A stretch of DNA of 19,211 nucleotides, from assembly GCA_948482415.1 (NCBI GenBank), contig CAOMFZ010000017.1:1-19211 (forward strand). The letters are read 5' to 3'. Below are positions 1-6,214 of the stretch, piece after piece. The stretch's first letter is position 1; the number at the start of each line of letters is the position of its first letter. Both the position numbers and the translations under genes were made by a program. The notes under the pieces are model-generated. The model was given only the letters and a program-made list of their open reading frames with translations, was not told where the DNA came from and made no database searches. This DNA is from an uncultured Mailhella sp. (lineage in GTDB: Bacteria; Desulfobacterota; Desulfovibrionia; Desulfovibrionales; Desulfovibrionaceae).

Positions 1-141
1 CGGTTTTGTTTATTATGTCGTTTCTTGTTGTTCTTGGGGAAATTTATTTTAAAAAAGTTTTGTAAAGGGGTGCAGGGGAAGAAACTTTTTCAAAAGTTTT
101 TCCCCTGCATAGAAAAGTCGCAAGATTTATTGGAACTGCTC
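1..141 (+). repeat. Dispersed repeat copy 1 with long hairpin (MITE- or REP-like), cut by window start
   Basis: This stretch matches the reverse complement of 3321-3460 almost base for base over its whole length, with a few substitutions and one-base indels. Its centre (72-108) folds into a stem of about 17 bp: GCAGGGGAA pairs with TTCCCCTGC, one G is bulged, and AAACTTTT pairs with AAAAGTTT. The right end reads GGAACTGCTCT, close to the GGAACCGCTCTA that ends the element at 3610. The copy lies downstream of the YeiH gene, in the same orientation relative to that gene as copy 2 is to prmC. The window starts inside or at the edge of the element, so the left terminus is not visible. No protein is likely encoded. 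Confidence 0.85.
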
Positions 142-212
142 TGGAAACTTGGACAAACCGTACCGTATTTTGTTTATAAAGTTTACTTAGTTTGCATAGT
201 ATCATTAAACAA

Positions 213-242
213 AAAAGGCATACAGTTTCCTGTATGCCTTTT
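213..242 (-). terminator. Rho-independent terminator of the YeiH-family gene
   Basis: On the minus strand GGCATACAG and CTGTATGCC form a stem with a 4-nt loop, flanked by A residues before and a run of T after it. It begins about 20 bases past the TAA stop of the YeiH gene, the normal place for an intrinsic terminator. The A/T flanks make it potentially bidirectional. Confidence 0.85.
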
Positions 243-263
243 ATATTAAGCTACGTCTTTATT

Positions 264-1997
264 TTAGTTCAAGAGAGAAGCCTTGATTTCTGGGAATGCA
301 AGGTCGAACATTACATAAGCCATGAGCAAGGTCAGGCAGATGTTGAAAGTTTGACCGCAGATGTACAGAATGAATGGCTTTCCGCCCTTGAAGTATACTG
401 CAAGTTCACGGAAGTTAGTAGCAAGACCAACTGAAATGAACGCAAGAGCAAAGTACCAGCCACGGAGACCCTTTGTTACGTCAACAACACCCTTATCGAT
501 GATTGAGTAAGCAAGGTCAGAACCATAGCTTGCAGACATGACAGAAAGAAGGATAGATAAACCTAAGAAGCCAAGAACGAACTTAGGGAATCTGTGCCAA
601 ATTTCCATTGGGCTAACTTTGCCGTCAGCAGTATGTTCAACTTTAGTTGTAAAGTAAATAGCTACGAAGAATGCAGTTACACCGATGAGTACGTTTTGAA
701 TCATCTTAATGGTAGCGGCAACTTGCATTGCGGTATCACCAAGGAATGCACCGGCAGCAGCAACAGCACCGGTTGAGTCGATTGTACCACCGATCCATGC
801 ACCGCCAAGTACCGGGTCAAGGCCGATAGCTTTAATGAATGCAGGCAATGCAATCATCATGATAGCTGTAAAGGTAAGAGAAAGACCAACAGCAAGGGTA
901 AGTTCTTCTTTCTTTGCACGGCAGGCAGCAGCGGTTGCAATAGCAGCAGAAGTACCGCAAACTGACATATCAGCAGAAATTGTAATGTTCAGGGTCTTAG
1001 ATTCCATCTTCAATACCTTTTGACCAAAGATGAAGGTAGAAATAAGAACGATAGGTGTTACGATCCATGCAACGAAGATGCCGGGAATACCGATAGCTAC
1101 GATTTTTGTAAAGAGAACTTCACCGCCGAGGAGAACGAGACCTGTTTTGATGTAGTATTCTACTTGTACGCCAGGTTTCATCCATTCCGGAGTTTTGATG
1201 GTATTGGCAACGAGCATACCGAGAACGATGGACCAAATTTCAGCATTCAGACCATAGTAGCTCATTCCGCCGTGTTTACCCAAAATATTAGCGATTACGC
1301 AGAGAATGTATACGCCAACAAAACCGATAAGGAACTTAACAACGCTTTGTCCCATGAAGAAGATACCGATGCTCATAATGAGACCGATAATAACGCCAAG
1401 CATAATCATTTTTGGGAAAAGGTTGTAAGGTTTTACAATCTTTTTATCAAGGTTTTTAGCTTCTTTATCAGCTTTTTTCCATGCAGAGATAGCTTCTTTA
1501 GCTTCAATATTCAGCTGTTCATCCTGATAGTTAGCTTCTTTAGCCAAGTTATCGGCAGTAACAGCGAGTTCTTTTGCAGCTTTTGCAGCATCTTTAAGCG
1601 CAGCAGCTTTTGCAACTTTATCGCCGTTGATAGCATCAGCTTGTTCTTTTGAAAGAACCATGGAATCTAAAGGATTGCTGCTCCATTTTTTAGGAGTAGC
1701 CATATAAGATTTAAATTCTTTCATTGCCGGCAAAGAACCACCCATGATTGCTTTTTTAGCAGCTTTGGCTTCAATTAAAGCCATGGTTTCAAATGGTCTT
1801 GCTTTTTCAGCAGCGATAATTTCGTTTTGTGCTTGAATTTTTTGAATGAAATCAGATTTTGAAGGAAGGATTAAAAACATTGCAAAGAATGCAAAAGCTA
1901 AACCGATCCAAATTGCCCAATAGTCTTCCTTTTTCCAAAGGTCAGACCAACTACTTTTCGCTCTGTCTATAACGATGTTTTCATCATGTTGAGACAT
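264..1997 (-). CDS. YeiH-family (UPF0324) putative sulfate exporter-type membrane transporter, long N-terminal extension
   Basis: This is a 577-residue inner-membrane protein. Residues from about 195 onward match the YeiH / 'putative sulfate exporter' family (Pfam Cons_hypoth698): many hydrophobic helices and the family-like motifs YYIKTGLVLLGGEVLF (about 281-296), DMSVCGTSAAIATA (about 343-356) and GGAWIGGTIDSTGAVAAAG. Family members are usually about 350 residues. Here there is an extra segment: one membrane helix at about 27-44, then about 145 Ala/Lys/Glu-rich residues likely to form soluble helices. The ATG start is supported by AAGGAG (2004-2009) six bases upstream. It stands alone, divergent from prmC, with its own promoter and terminator. 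The substrate is not known from sequence; sulfite or sulfate export is a family label with weak experimental support. The family call is confident, the function is not. Confidence 0.85.
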   Translation of the reverse strand: MSQHDENIVIDRAKSSWSDLWKKEDYWAIWIGLAFAFFAMFLILPSKSDFIQKIQAQNEIIAAEKARPFETMALIEAKAAKKAIMGGSLPAMKEFKSYMATPKKWSSNPLDSMVLSKEQADAINGDKVAKAAALKDAAKAAKELAVTADNLAKEANYQDEQLNIEAKEAISAWKKADKEAKNLDKKIVKPYNLFPKMIMLGVIIGLIMSIGIFFMGQSVVKFLIGFVGVYILCVIANILGKHGGMSYYGLNAEIWSIVLGMLVANTIKTPEWMKPGVQVEYYIKTGLVLLGGEVLFTKIVAIGIPGIFVAWIVTPIVLISTFIFGQKVLKMESKTLNITISADMSVCGTSAAIATAAACRAKKEELTLAVGLSLTFTAIMMIALPAFIKAIGLDPVLGGAWIGGTIDSTGAVAAAGAFLGDTAMQVAATIKMIQNVLIGVTAFFVAIYFTTKVEHTADGKVSPMEIWHRFPKFVLGFLGLSILLSVMSASYGSDLAYSIIDKGVVDVTKGLRGWYFALAFISVGLATNFRELAVYFKGGKPFILYICGQTFNICLTLLMAYVMFDLAFPEIKASLLN

Positions 1998-2062
1998 ACG
2001 ACTCTCCTTGTTAAAATTTCCCTAATAAAATTTTGTTGACACATCATTTTATTGTTACCCTC

Positions 2063-2090
2063 ATTTTACTAATTTTTTGAATTTTGGCAA
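2063..2090 (-). promoter_or_regulatory. Candidate sigma-70 promoter for the YeiH-family gene
   Basis: On the minus strand TTGCCA (2085-2090) and TAAAAT (2063-2068) are separated by 16 bases, about 65 bases before the start codon. Each hexamer differs from consensus at one position. The region is very AT-rich, which raises the chance of false matches. Confidence 0.45.
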
Positions 2091-2185
2091 GTATATCTTT
2101 TCACATATTTTAATTTTTTTTAAAAATTTTTACTGATATACAAAGGTGATAAGAATAAAATAAATAATTTTATATGGTTATTATT

Positions 2186-2214
2186 TTGTGTAAACAATTT
2201 TGTAAAAATAAAAT
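2186..2214 (+). promoter_or_regulatory. Weak candidate promoter for prmC in the 375-bp divergent intergenic region
   Basis: TTGTGT (2186-2191) and TAAAAT (2209-2214) are 17 bases apart on the plus strand, about 160 bases before the preferred prmC start. The -35 match is poor (three of six). The rest of 1998-2372 is AT-rich, and I see no gene, hairpin terminator or riboswitch in it. Confidence 0.25.
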
Positions 2215-2372
2215 TTTTTTCTTACGATGAATTGAATTATCAGAATGATTTCATTTTGTTAAAATTTTTGTTGTGCACCAAGCTTTATTATTGCTATTTT
2301 ATTATATTTCTATATATTTTTCTTACTTTTGATTGTATGAAATATTTCACAGAATGTGTTAATGGGATAACC

Positions 2373-3320
2373 ATGCAAGAATTTTCTATTCAAGACTGTG
2401 TCCGAATATTTGGGCAGGAACTGTATGCTGTCCTGCAGGAGCGGGAGAAAACATCCTTTAGTTCCGGTATTGCAAGTCTGGCAGATGCAAAAAATGAAAT
2501 ATATTATCTTTTATCTTTTGTGTTAAAAAAAGATAAAGTTTTTCTTTTATCTCATGGAAATTATGTATTGACTGATGAAGAGCTGAAAACTTTCAGCAAG
2601 TGTTTTGCGCGGCGAAAAAAAAGTGAACCGCTTGCCTATATTGTTGGCAAAAAGGAATTTTTCGGCAGCATGTTTTTTGTGGACAGCTCAACGCTTATTC
2701 CTCGTCCGGATACTGAAATTTTGGTGGAAGAAGCAATTCATTTTTATTTAACGAAAAAAATAAACGCAGAGTTTTATGCCATGGATTTGGGTACAGGCAC
2801 GGGCTGTATTCTCTTATCTTTTTTAAAGGAATGTGAAAACAGTTTTGGCTATGGCATTGACAATAATGTGCATGCCATAGAACTTGCCGAAAAAAATTCC
2901 CATGCCTTGGGACTTGCAGCGCGAAGTAAATTTTTTGCAGCTGATTTCACAACGCCTTTATTTTTTGCGCAGGCAGATGAATTTTTGCAGGGAAAGCGGA
3001 TTGATTGTCTTGTGAGTAATCCTCCCTATATTCCGGAGTTTGAATATCAGGAGCTTGACGAAAGCGTAAAGGCATATGAACCCAAAGCAGCCCTTGTTTC
3101 CGGGCAGGCACAAAATGGGGAAAAGGGTTTGGCACATGCAGAAAAAATTTTTTCTCTTGGTGAAAAAATCCTCAAACCCGGGGGATTGCTGCTCGTAGAA
3201 CATGGCTATAATCAGGGAAAGTCCATGTGTGAAATTTGTTCGCGATATGACTATACTGCCGTAAAAACGCTTTTAGATTTAGCGCAAAATGAGCGAGCCT
3301 TGTATGCGATTAGAAAATAG
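2373..3320 (+). CDS. prmC: Peptide chain release factor N5-glutamine methyltransferase PrmC
   Basis: A SAM-dependent methyltransferase that modifies the glutamine of the GGQ motif in release factors RF1 and RF2, tuning translation termination in the cytoplasm. With the ATG at 2373 it has 315 residues. It has an N-terminal helical domain, the LIPRPDTE segment (108-115), the SAM-binding motif DLGTGTGC (138-145) and the catalytic NPPY motif (216-219), which together identify PrmC/HemK. The reading frame stays open upstream to a TTG at 2232, but that part encodes a Phe/Tyr/Leu-rich stretch unlike the family, so I reject it. An ATG at 2337 is a less likely alternative. The ribosome site at 2373 is weak (GGGA). 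Many bacteria have prfA just upstream; it is absent here. The TAG stop lies at the terminal repeat of the element that follows. Confidence 0.93.
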   Translation: MQEFSIQDCVRIFGQELYAVLQEREKTSFSSGIASLADAKNEIYYLLSFVLKKDKVFLLSHGNYVLTDEELKTFSKCFARRKKSEPLAYIVGKKEFFGSMFFVDSSTLIPRPDTEILVEEAIHFYLTKKINAEFYAMDLGTGTGCILLSFLKECENSFGYGIDNNVHAIELAEKNSHALGLAARSKFFAADFTTPLFFAQADEFLQGKRIDCLVSNPPYIPEFEYQELDESVKAYEPKAALVSGQAQNGEKGLAHAEKIFSLGEKILKPGGLLLVEHGYNQGKSMCEICSRYDYTAVKTLLDLAQNERALYAIRK

Positions 3321-3460
3321 CGCAGTTCCAATAAATCTTGCGATTTTTCTATGCAGGGGAAAAACTTTTAGTAAAAGTTTCTTCCCCTGCACCCCTTTAC
3401 AAAACTTTTTAAAATAAATTTCCCCAAGAATAACAAAAAATGATATAATAAACAAAAGCG
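3318..3460 (-). repeat. Dispersed repeat copy 2, inverted relative to copy 1
   Basis: The reverse complement of this stretch matches 1-141 nearly throughout. The hairpin is at 3353-3390: GCAGGGGAA pairs with TTCCCCTGC, one C is bulged, AAACTTTT pairs with AAAAGTTT, and the loop is AGT. In copy 1 the loop is TC, so the stem is kept while the loop differs. The element begins at or one base after the TAG stop of prmC (TAGCGCAGTTCC), so it forms the 3' untranslated region of prmC and may act as its terminator or RNA-stability element. The short frames that cross it are not convincing genes. Confidence 0.85.
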
Positions 3461-3481
3461 TTATAGACAACGTCTATAGCG
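3459..3481. repeat. Inverted repeat at the junction of two small elements
   Basis: CG-T-TATAGAC, AAC loop, GTCTATA-G-CG: a ten-position stem with one T-G pair. It lies exactly between the end of repeat copy 2 and the start of the 3475-3610 element, so it may be an end structure of one of them. Confidence 0.6.
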
Positions 3482-3610
3482 GTTTTGCGTGTAGGGGGTG
3501 AGGGGAGCGGTAGCTGTTAGCGAAGAATGAGCTTTACGGATAGCGACAGCAGAGATAATCATTTCCTCCAAAGAAAATAAAAATTACGAATGTTATACGG
3601 AACCGCTCTA
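3475..3610. repeat. Second small element with terminal inverted repeats
   Basis: The ends read TATAGCGGTT (3475-3484) and AACCGCTCTA (3601-3610), inverted repeats matching at nine of ten positions. The interior (GC-rich at 3490-3550, AT-rich afterwards) includes a GCTGT/ACAGC dyad and no plausible gene. Its right end (GGAACCGCTCTA) resembles both the right end of copy 1 (GGAACTGCTCT) and the inverted left end of copy 2 (TAGCGCAGTTCC), so 3318-3610 may be one composite element of about 293 bp. Confidence 0.55.
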
Positions 3611-3629
3611 AATAAAAGCAAAAAATAAA

Positions 3630-3649
3630 GGCGGGAGAAAATTCCCGCC
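3630..3649 (-). terminator. Rho-independent terminator of flgM
   Basis: On the minus strand GGCGGGA pairs with TCCCGCC across a 6-nt loop and is followed by TTTATTTTTT. It begins about 28 bases after the flgM stop. Confidence 0.88.
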
Positions 3650-3677
3650 CTTATCTATGTTAGGGGTTAGAATTATT

Positions 3678-4004
3678 TTAGTTCGCTAAAAGCAAATCTC
3701 TGTGCGCAAAAAGATCTTGTACCATAGCTTTTGCAGTGTCCATACTGTTGAACTGGTATGTTCCATTGCTGATCATTTGTTTGAGGCGCTGTACTTTTTC
3801 TGTACGAATTTCAGAAGTTTCCATTGCTTCAAGCTTTGCCATAGTGTGATATTTTGCATCTTCAGAAAGAGAAACAGTATCTTGAGCCTGTGGGTGCGTT
3901 GTGGACACGGCGCCCGCGGCTTCTTCTTTTGTCAGCTTGTTTACAGAAGAAGTTTCATTTATGCTGATTGGATATGTTTCAAATCCGGTATTGCTTATCT
4001 TCAT
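3678..4004 (-). CDS. flgM: Anti-sigma-28 factor FlgM
   Basis: FlgM binds the flagellar sigma factor FliA (sigma-28) in the cytoplasm and holds it inactive until the hook-basal body is complete and FlgM is exported. The product has 108 residues, close to the family norm. It has a polar, disordered N-terminal half, then DTVSLSEDAK (about 42-51) and a helical C-terminal part with VQRLKQMISNGTYQ, matching the FlgM pattern (DxVxLSxxA ... VxxLKxxIxxGTY). I chose the third in-frame ATG (4004) because GGAGG (4010-4014) lies five bases upstream; two earlier ATGs (4022, 4016) lack a site and overlap this one. It has its own sigma-28-type promoter and terminator, so it is monocistronic, and it converges on prmC. 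No other flagellar gene is in view. Confidence 0.88.
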   Translation of the reverse strand: MKISNTGFETYPISINETSSVNKLTKEEAAGAVSTTHPQAQDTVSLSEDAKYHTMAKLEAMETSEIRTEKVQRLKQMISNGTYQFNSMDTAKAMVQDLFAHRDLLLAN

Positions 4005-4038
4005 AAGAACCTCCATAGCCATTGTATACGAAACAGGA

Positions 4039-4070
4039 AGTCCAAGTTGGCGCTTAAGATCTTTTGGACT
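4039..4070 (-). other. Hairpin in the flgM 5' untranslated region
   Basis: On the minus strand AGTCCAA (4064-4070) and TTGGACT (4039-4045) pair perfectly over 7 bp with an 18-nt loop, between the sigma-28 promoter and the ribosome site. It has no T-run, so it is not a terminator. A role in mRNA stability or translation is possible but unsupported. Confidence 0.4.
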
Positions 4071-4088
4071 ATTGTTTCAATAACAACC

Positions 4089-4115
4089 ATATCGGCAGAG
4101 ATAAAAAAGCCTTTA
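4089..4115 (-). promoter_or_regulatory. Sigma-28 (FliA) promoter of flgM
   Basis: On the minus strand TAAA (4112-4115), exactly 15 bases, then GCCGATAT (4089-4096). This fits the FliA consensus TAAA-N15-GCCGATAA with only the last base differing. The predicted start is about 80 bases upstream of the flgM ATG. FliA control of flgM is the known feedback arrangement in other flagellated bacteria. Confidence 0.85.
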
Positions 4116-4161
4116 GGGGGTTTTGAAATTTTCTAGACTTTTTTTAATTTTTTATAACCTA

Positions 4162-4188
4162 TAGAAATAAAACAAATTTTGCCGATAA
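4162..4188 (+). promoter_or_regulatory. Possible second sigma-28-like site, divergent from flgM
   Basis: TAGA (4162-4165), 15 bases, then a perfect GCCGATAA (4181-4188) on the plus strand. It would fire antisense into the 3' end of hisA. The same octamer occurs inside hisA (4624-4631) and guaA (10230-10237), so the match alone is weak evidence. Confidence 0.25.
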
Positions 4189-4200
4189 TGAAATTTTCTG

Positions 4201-4932
4201 TTAATTATTTTTTATATAATTCATTGCTTCCTGCAAGTTCAGCGTACCCTCATAAATGGCACGGCCGGAGATAATGCCCTGCAGGGAAGAATTTTTTGAA
4301 AGAGGCAAAAGTTTTTTGACACTTTCCATAGTAGAAACGCCGCCTGCTGCAATAAGCGGAAGCGGGCAAAGCTTAGCCAGACGTTCTATTTCTGCAAAAT
4401 TCAGTTCACTGTGCATGCCGTCGCGTTCAATATCCGTATAAATGATAAAGGCACAGCCGGCATTTTGCAGTTTTGGCAAAATCTCGTCAATTTCTTTGCC
4501 GGAATCTTCAACCCAGCCGCGGGTTTTGAGCTTTTTCCCCTGCACATCTAAGGAAACGCCCACACGATTGGGATATTTTTTGCAAATTTTTTCAAACAGC
4601 GCAAAATTTTCCAGAGCCATGGTGCCGATAATAATGCGTGTGACACCTAAATTCAGCCAAAAATCAGCAATTTCTTCAGAGCGTATGCCGCCGCCCAGTT
4701 GGACAGGAATAGTTAATTCCTGACAAATTTGCTTAACAATATCCGCATTAACGCTTTTTCCTTCAAATGCACCGTCCAAGTCAATTAAATGGAGATATTC
4801 GGCTCCAAGACTTTGCCAGTGTTTTGCCATTTGCACAGGGTCGTCGGAAAAAACAGAAACATCGTTTGCCCTGCCTTGTTTCAGGCGAACTGCTTTTCCA
4901 TTTTTCAAATCCACAGCAGGAAAAATTATCAT
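4201..4932 (-). CDS. hisA: Phosphoribosylformimino-5-aminoimidazole carboxamide ribotide isomerase HisA
   Basis: HisA opens the ribose ring of ProFAR to give PRFAR, the fourth step of histidine biosynthesis, in the cytoplasm. At 243 residues it is the standard (beta-alpha)8 barrel length. The two catalytic aspartates expected in the family are visible: D8 in FPAVDLKNG and D129 in GVSLDVQ. The phosphate-binding glycine stretches QLGGGIRS (79-85) and LIAAGGVS are also present. It is the last gene of the tatB-tatC-hisB-lipoprotein-hisA operon and begins nine bases after the lipoprotein stop, with AGGA seven bases before the ATG. No clear terminator follows its TAA. Confidence 0.96.
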   Translation of the reverse strand: MIIFPAVDLKNGKAVRLKQGRANDVSVFSDDPVQMAKHWQSLGAEYLHLIDLDGAFEGKSVNADIVKQICQELTIPVQLGGGIRSEEIADFWLNLGVTRIIIGTMALENFALFEKICKKYPNRVGVSLDVQGKKLKTRGWVEDSGKEIDEILPKLQNAGCAFIIYTDIERDGMHSELNFAEIERLAKLCPLPLIAAGGVSTMESVKKLLPLSKNSSLQGIISGRAIYEGTLNLQEAMNYIKNN

Positions 4933-4941
4933 AGCTATATC

Positions 4942-5592
4942 CTATTGTAATGTAAGGTGAAATTCTCGTATCATTTTGTTGATGGCTTCATGCACAAAAT
5001 ACACAATATTTTGGCGCTGGCGAGGGGTGACATAATCTTCGCCGGAAACATGGACTTGTATGAAGCTGATTTCTTTATAATGGGAACGTGCTTGCAAAAA
5101 GCCGTCCTTTGACTCTGTAGTGGGATGGATTGCTTTAATAAAATAAAAATCTGAAATAAGACGGGCAGGAGAATAAACATCACCGCCTACACCGTATTTT
5201 TCTTCATGCTCAATGATTTGGGGAACAAGAATATAATCAGCCCCTTTATCCTGCGCAATTTTTGCCCATGTAGCAAGGACATTGGCTCTGTCTTTACTGT
5301 CTTTTTGAATAGTGACATTCAAATCATCAGGTGTTAAAAAGACATACTGCCGATGGGTTTTAGCAAGTCTTTCCTGTAAAATTTCCGTATAGCGGGCAAG
5401 TTCCTCCAGAGTGGCAAGTCCCTGTTCACTGGGAATATAGCCTGCTAAAAGCTGTGCGTCATGGGTGGGCTGGTTGAAAGGCGCGACAGCAATTAAGACC
5501 GGTGCAGGAACAGCAGGAATCATGGGCTGTTCCTGACAGGCGCTGATAATAAGCGTGAAGAGGATAAGGGGTACGAAGAGTAATTTTTTCAT
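4942..5592 (-). CDS. Hypothetical lipoprotein inside the his operon
   Basis: I do not recognise a named family. The 216-residue product starts with a lipoprotein signal peptide: KK, a hydrophobic core, and the lipobox IISAC with the lipidated cysteine at C19. The mature protein begins QEQPMIPAVPAP, then a strand-like PVLIAVAPFNQP, a helical part, DKGADYILVPQI (about 115-126), and a C-terminal amphipathic helix. A strand followed by an ADYILVPQI strand recalls periplasmic lipoproteins of the CsgG/LpoB-like type, but that is only a guess. Position 2 is K and position +2 is Q, so outer-membrane sorting by the Lol system would be expected. It overlaps hisB by four bases (ATGA) and lies nine bases before hisA, so it is translated with them; a direct role in histidine synthesis is doubtful. 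Confidence 0.85.
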   Translation of the reverse strand: MKKLLFVPLILFTLIISACQEQPMIPAVPAPVLIAVAPFNQPTHDAQLLAGYIPSEQGLATLEELARYTEILQERLAKTHRQYVFLTPDDLNVTIQKDSKDRANVLATWAKIAQDKGADYILVPQIIEHEEKYGVGGDVYSPARLISDFYFIKAIHPTTESKDGFLQARSHYKEISFIQVHVSGEDYVTPRQRQNIVYFVHEAINKMIREFHLTLQ

Positions 5593-6197
5593 AAATCTAA
5601 ACTTCCTTTGGTACTTGCTGCCCGGTCATCATTAATAATAACAGCGCGCTGCAAGGCTTTGCCCACGCCTTTTGCCGCGGATTCCAAAAGGTGGTGTCCG
5701 TTTTTCCCGTACAGAAAATTGACGTGTAAATTTATTTTTGCACTGCTGACAAAGGCTTTGTAAAATTCACGCCAGACATCTTTTTCATCACCTGCAATCA
5801 CAGGAGGGAGAATTTCGTCATTGTGCCATTCAAGCCAGGCGCGTCCTGACAGGTCAAGGCAAATTTCCGTGAGTGCTTCGTCCATGGGGATTTTTGCAAA
5901 GCCGACCCTTTCTATGCCATTGGCGTTGTTATGGCTCAAAAGGGCTGAGTGAAAAGCATTGCCAAGGCAAAGCCCGATATCTTCCATGCTGTGGTGATAA
6001 TCAATTTGGGTATCGCCATTGCAGGTCAGTTCAAGGTCAAATTTTGCCCAAAATGCAAGCAGGGTAAGCATATGGTCTAAGAAACCAATACCGCTTTGGA
6101 TTGCTGTTTTTCCTGTGCCGTCAAGATTGAGGGCAAGGCTTATATCTGTTTCTTTTGTTGTTCTTGTAATGGTAGCTTGTCTTTGGAGAGTATTCAT
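5589..6197 (-). CDS. hisB: Imidazoleglycerol-phosphate dehydratase HisB
   Basis: HisB dehydrates imidazole glycerol phosphate to imidazole acetol phosphate in histidine biosynthesis, using two Mn ions per site. With the ATG at 6197 it has 202 residues, the size of the monofunctional enzyme with no fused phosphatase domain. The metal-binding motifs are present: FLDHML (39-44), YHHSMEDIG (67-75) and GHHLLES (167-173). MDEAL (105-109) and SGRAW are further family features. A TTG six bases earlier is open but has no room for a ribosome site. It begins 17 bases after tatC and its TGA overlaps the ATG of the next gene. Confidence 0.96.
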   Translation of the reverse strand: MNTLQRQATITRTTKETDISLALNLDGTGKTAIQSGIGFLDHMLTLLAFWAKFDLELTCNGDTQIDYHHSMEDIGLCLGNAFHSALLSHNNANGIERVGFAKIPMDEALTEICLDLSGRAWLEWHNDEILPPVIAGDEKDVWREFYKAFVSSAKINLHVNFLYGKNGHHLLESAAKGVGKALQRAVIINDDRAASTKGSLDL

Positions 6198-6214
6198 AAT
6201 CAATCCGATATATG

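Noticed and set aside
25..249. Small open frame over repeat copy 1 (and the similar frame at 3279-3470 over copy 2), both containing KKFCKGVQGKK
   Set aside because: The similarity is explained by the nucleotide repeat. Both run through the hairpin and lack ribosome sites, and their ends lie in unrelated flanking sequence.
1020..1652. 210-residue open frame opposite the YeiH-family gene
   Set aside because: Antisense shadow of a well-supported gene, with no family resemblance.
2232..2372. N-terminal extension of PrmC from a TTG, with a hydrophobic Phe/Tyr/Leu-rich stretch that looks like a membrane helix
   Set aside because: It is encoded by AT-rich intergenic sequence with no ribosome site and is absent from the PrmC family. 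The hydrophobic look follows from T-rich codons.
264..3320. The yeiH-prmC segment as cargo of a composite transposon bounded by the inverted repeats
   Set aside because: The repeats are short and carry no transposase, prmC is a universal housekeeping gene, and the composition is not unusual. Two independent insertions explain the pattern more simply.
4624..4631. Further GCCGATAA octamers inside hisA and at 10230-10237 inside guaA as sigma-28 sites
   Set aside because: They fall in coding sequence, where the octamer arises from common Ile-Ile-Gly codons on the opposite strand, and they have no linked downstream gene.
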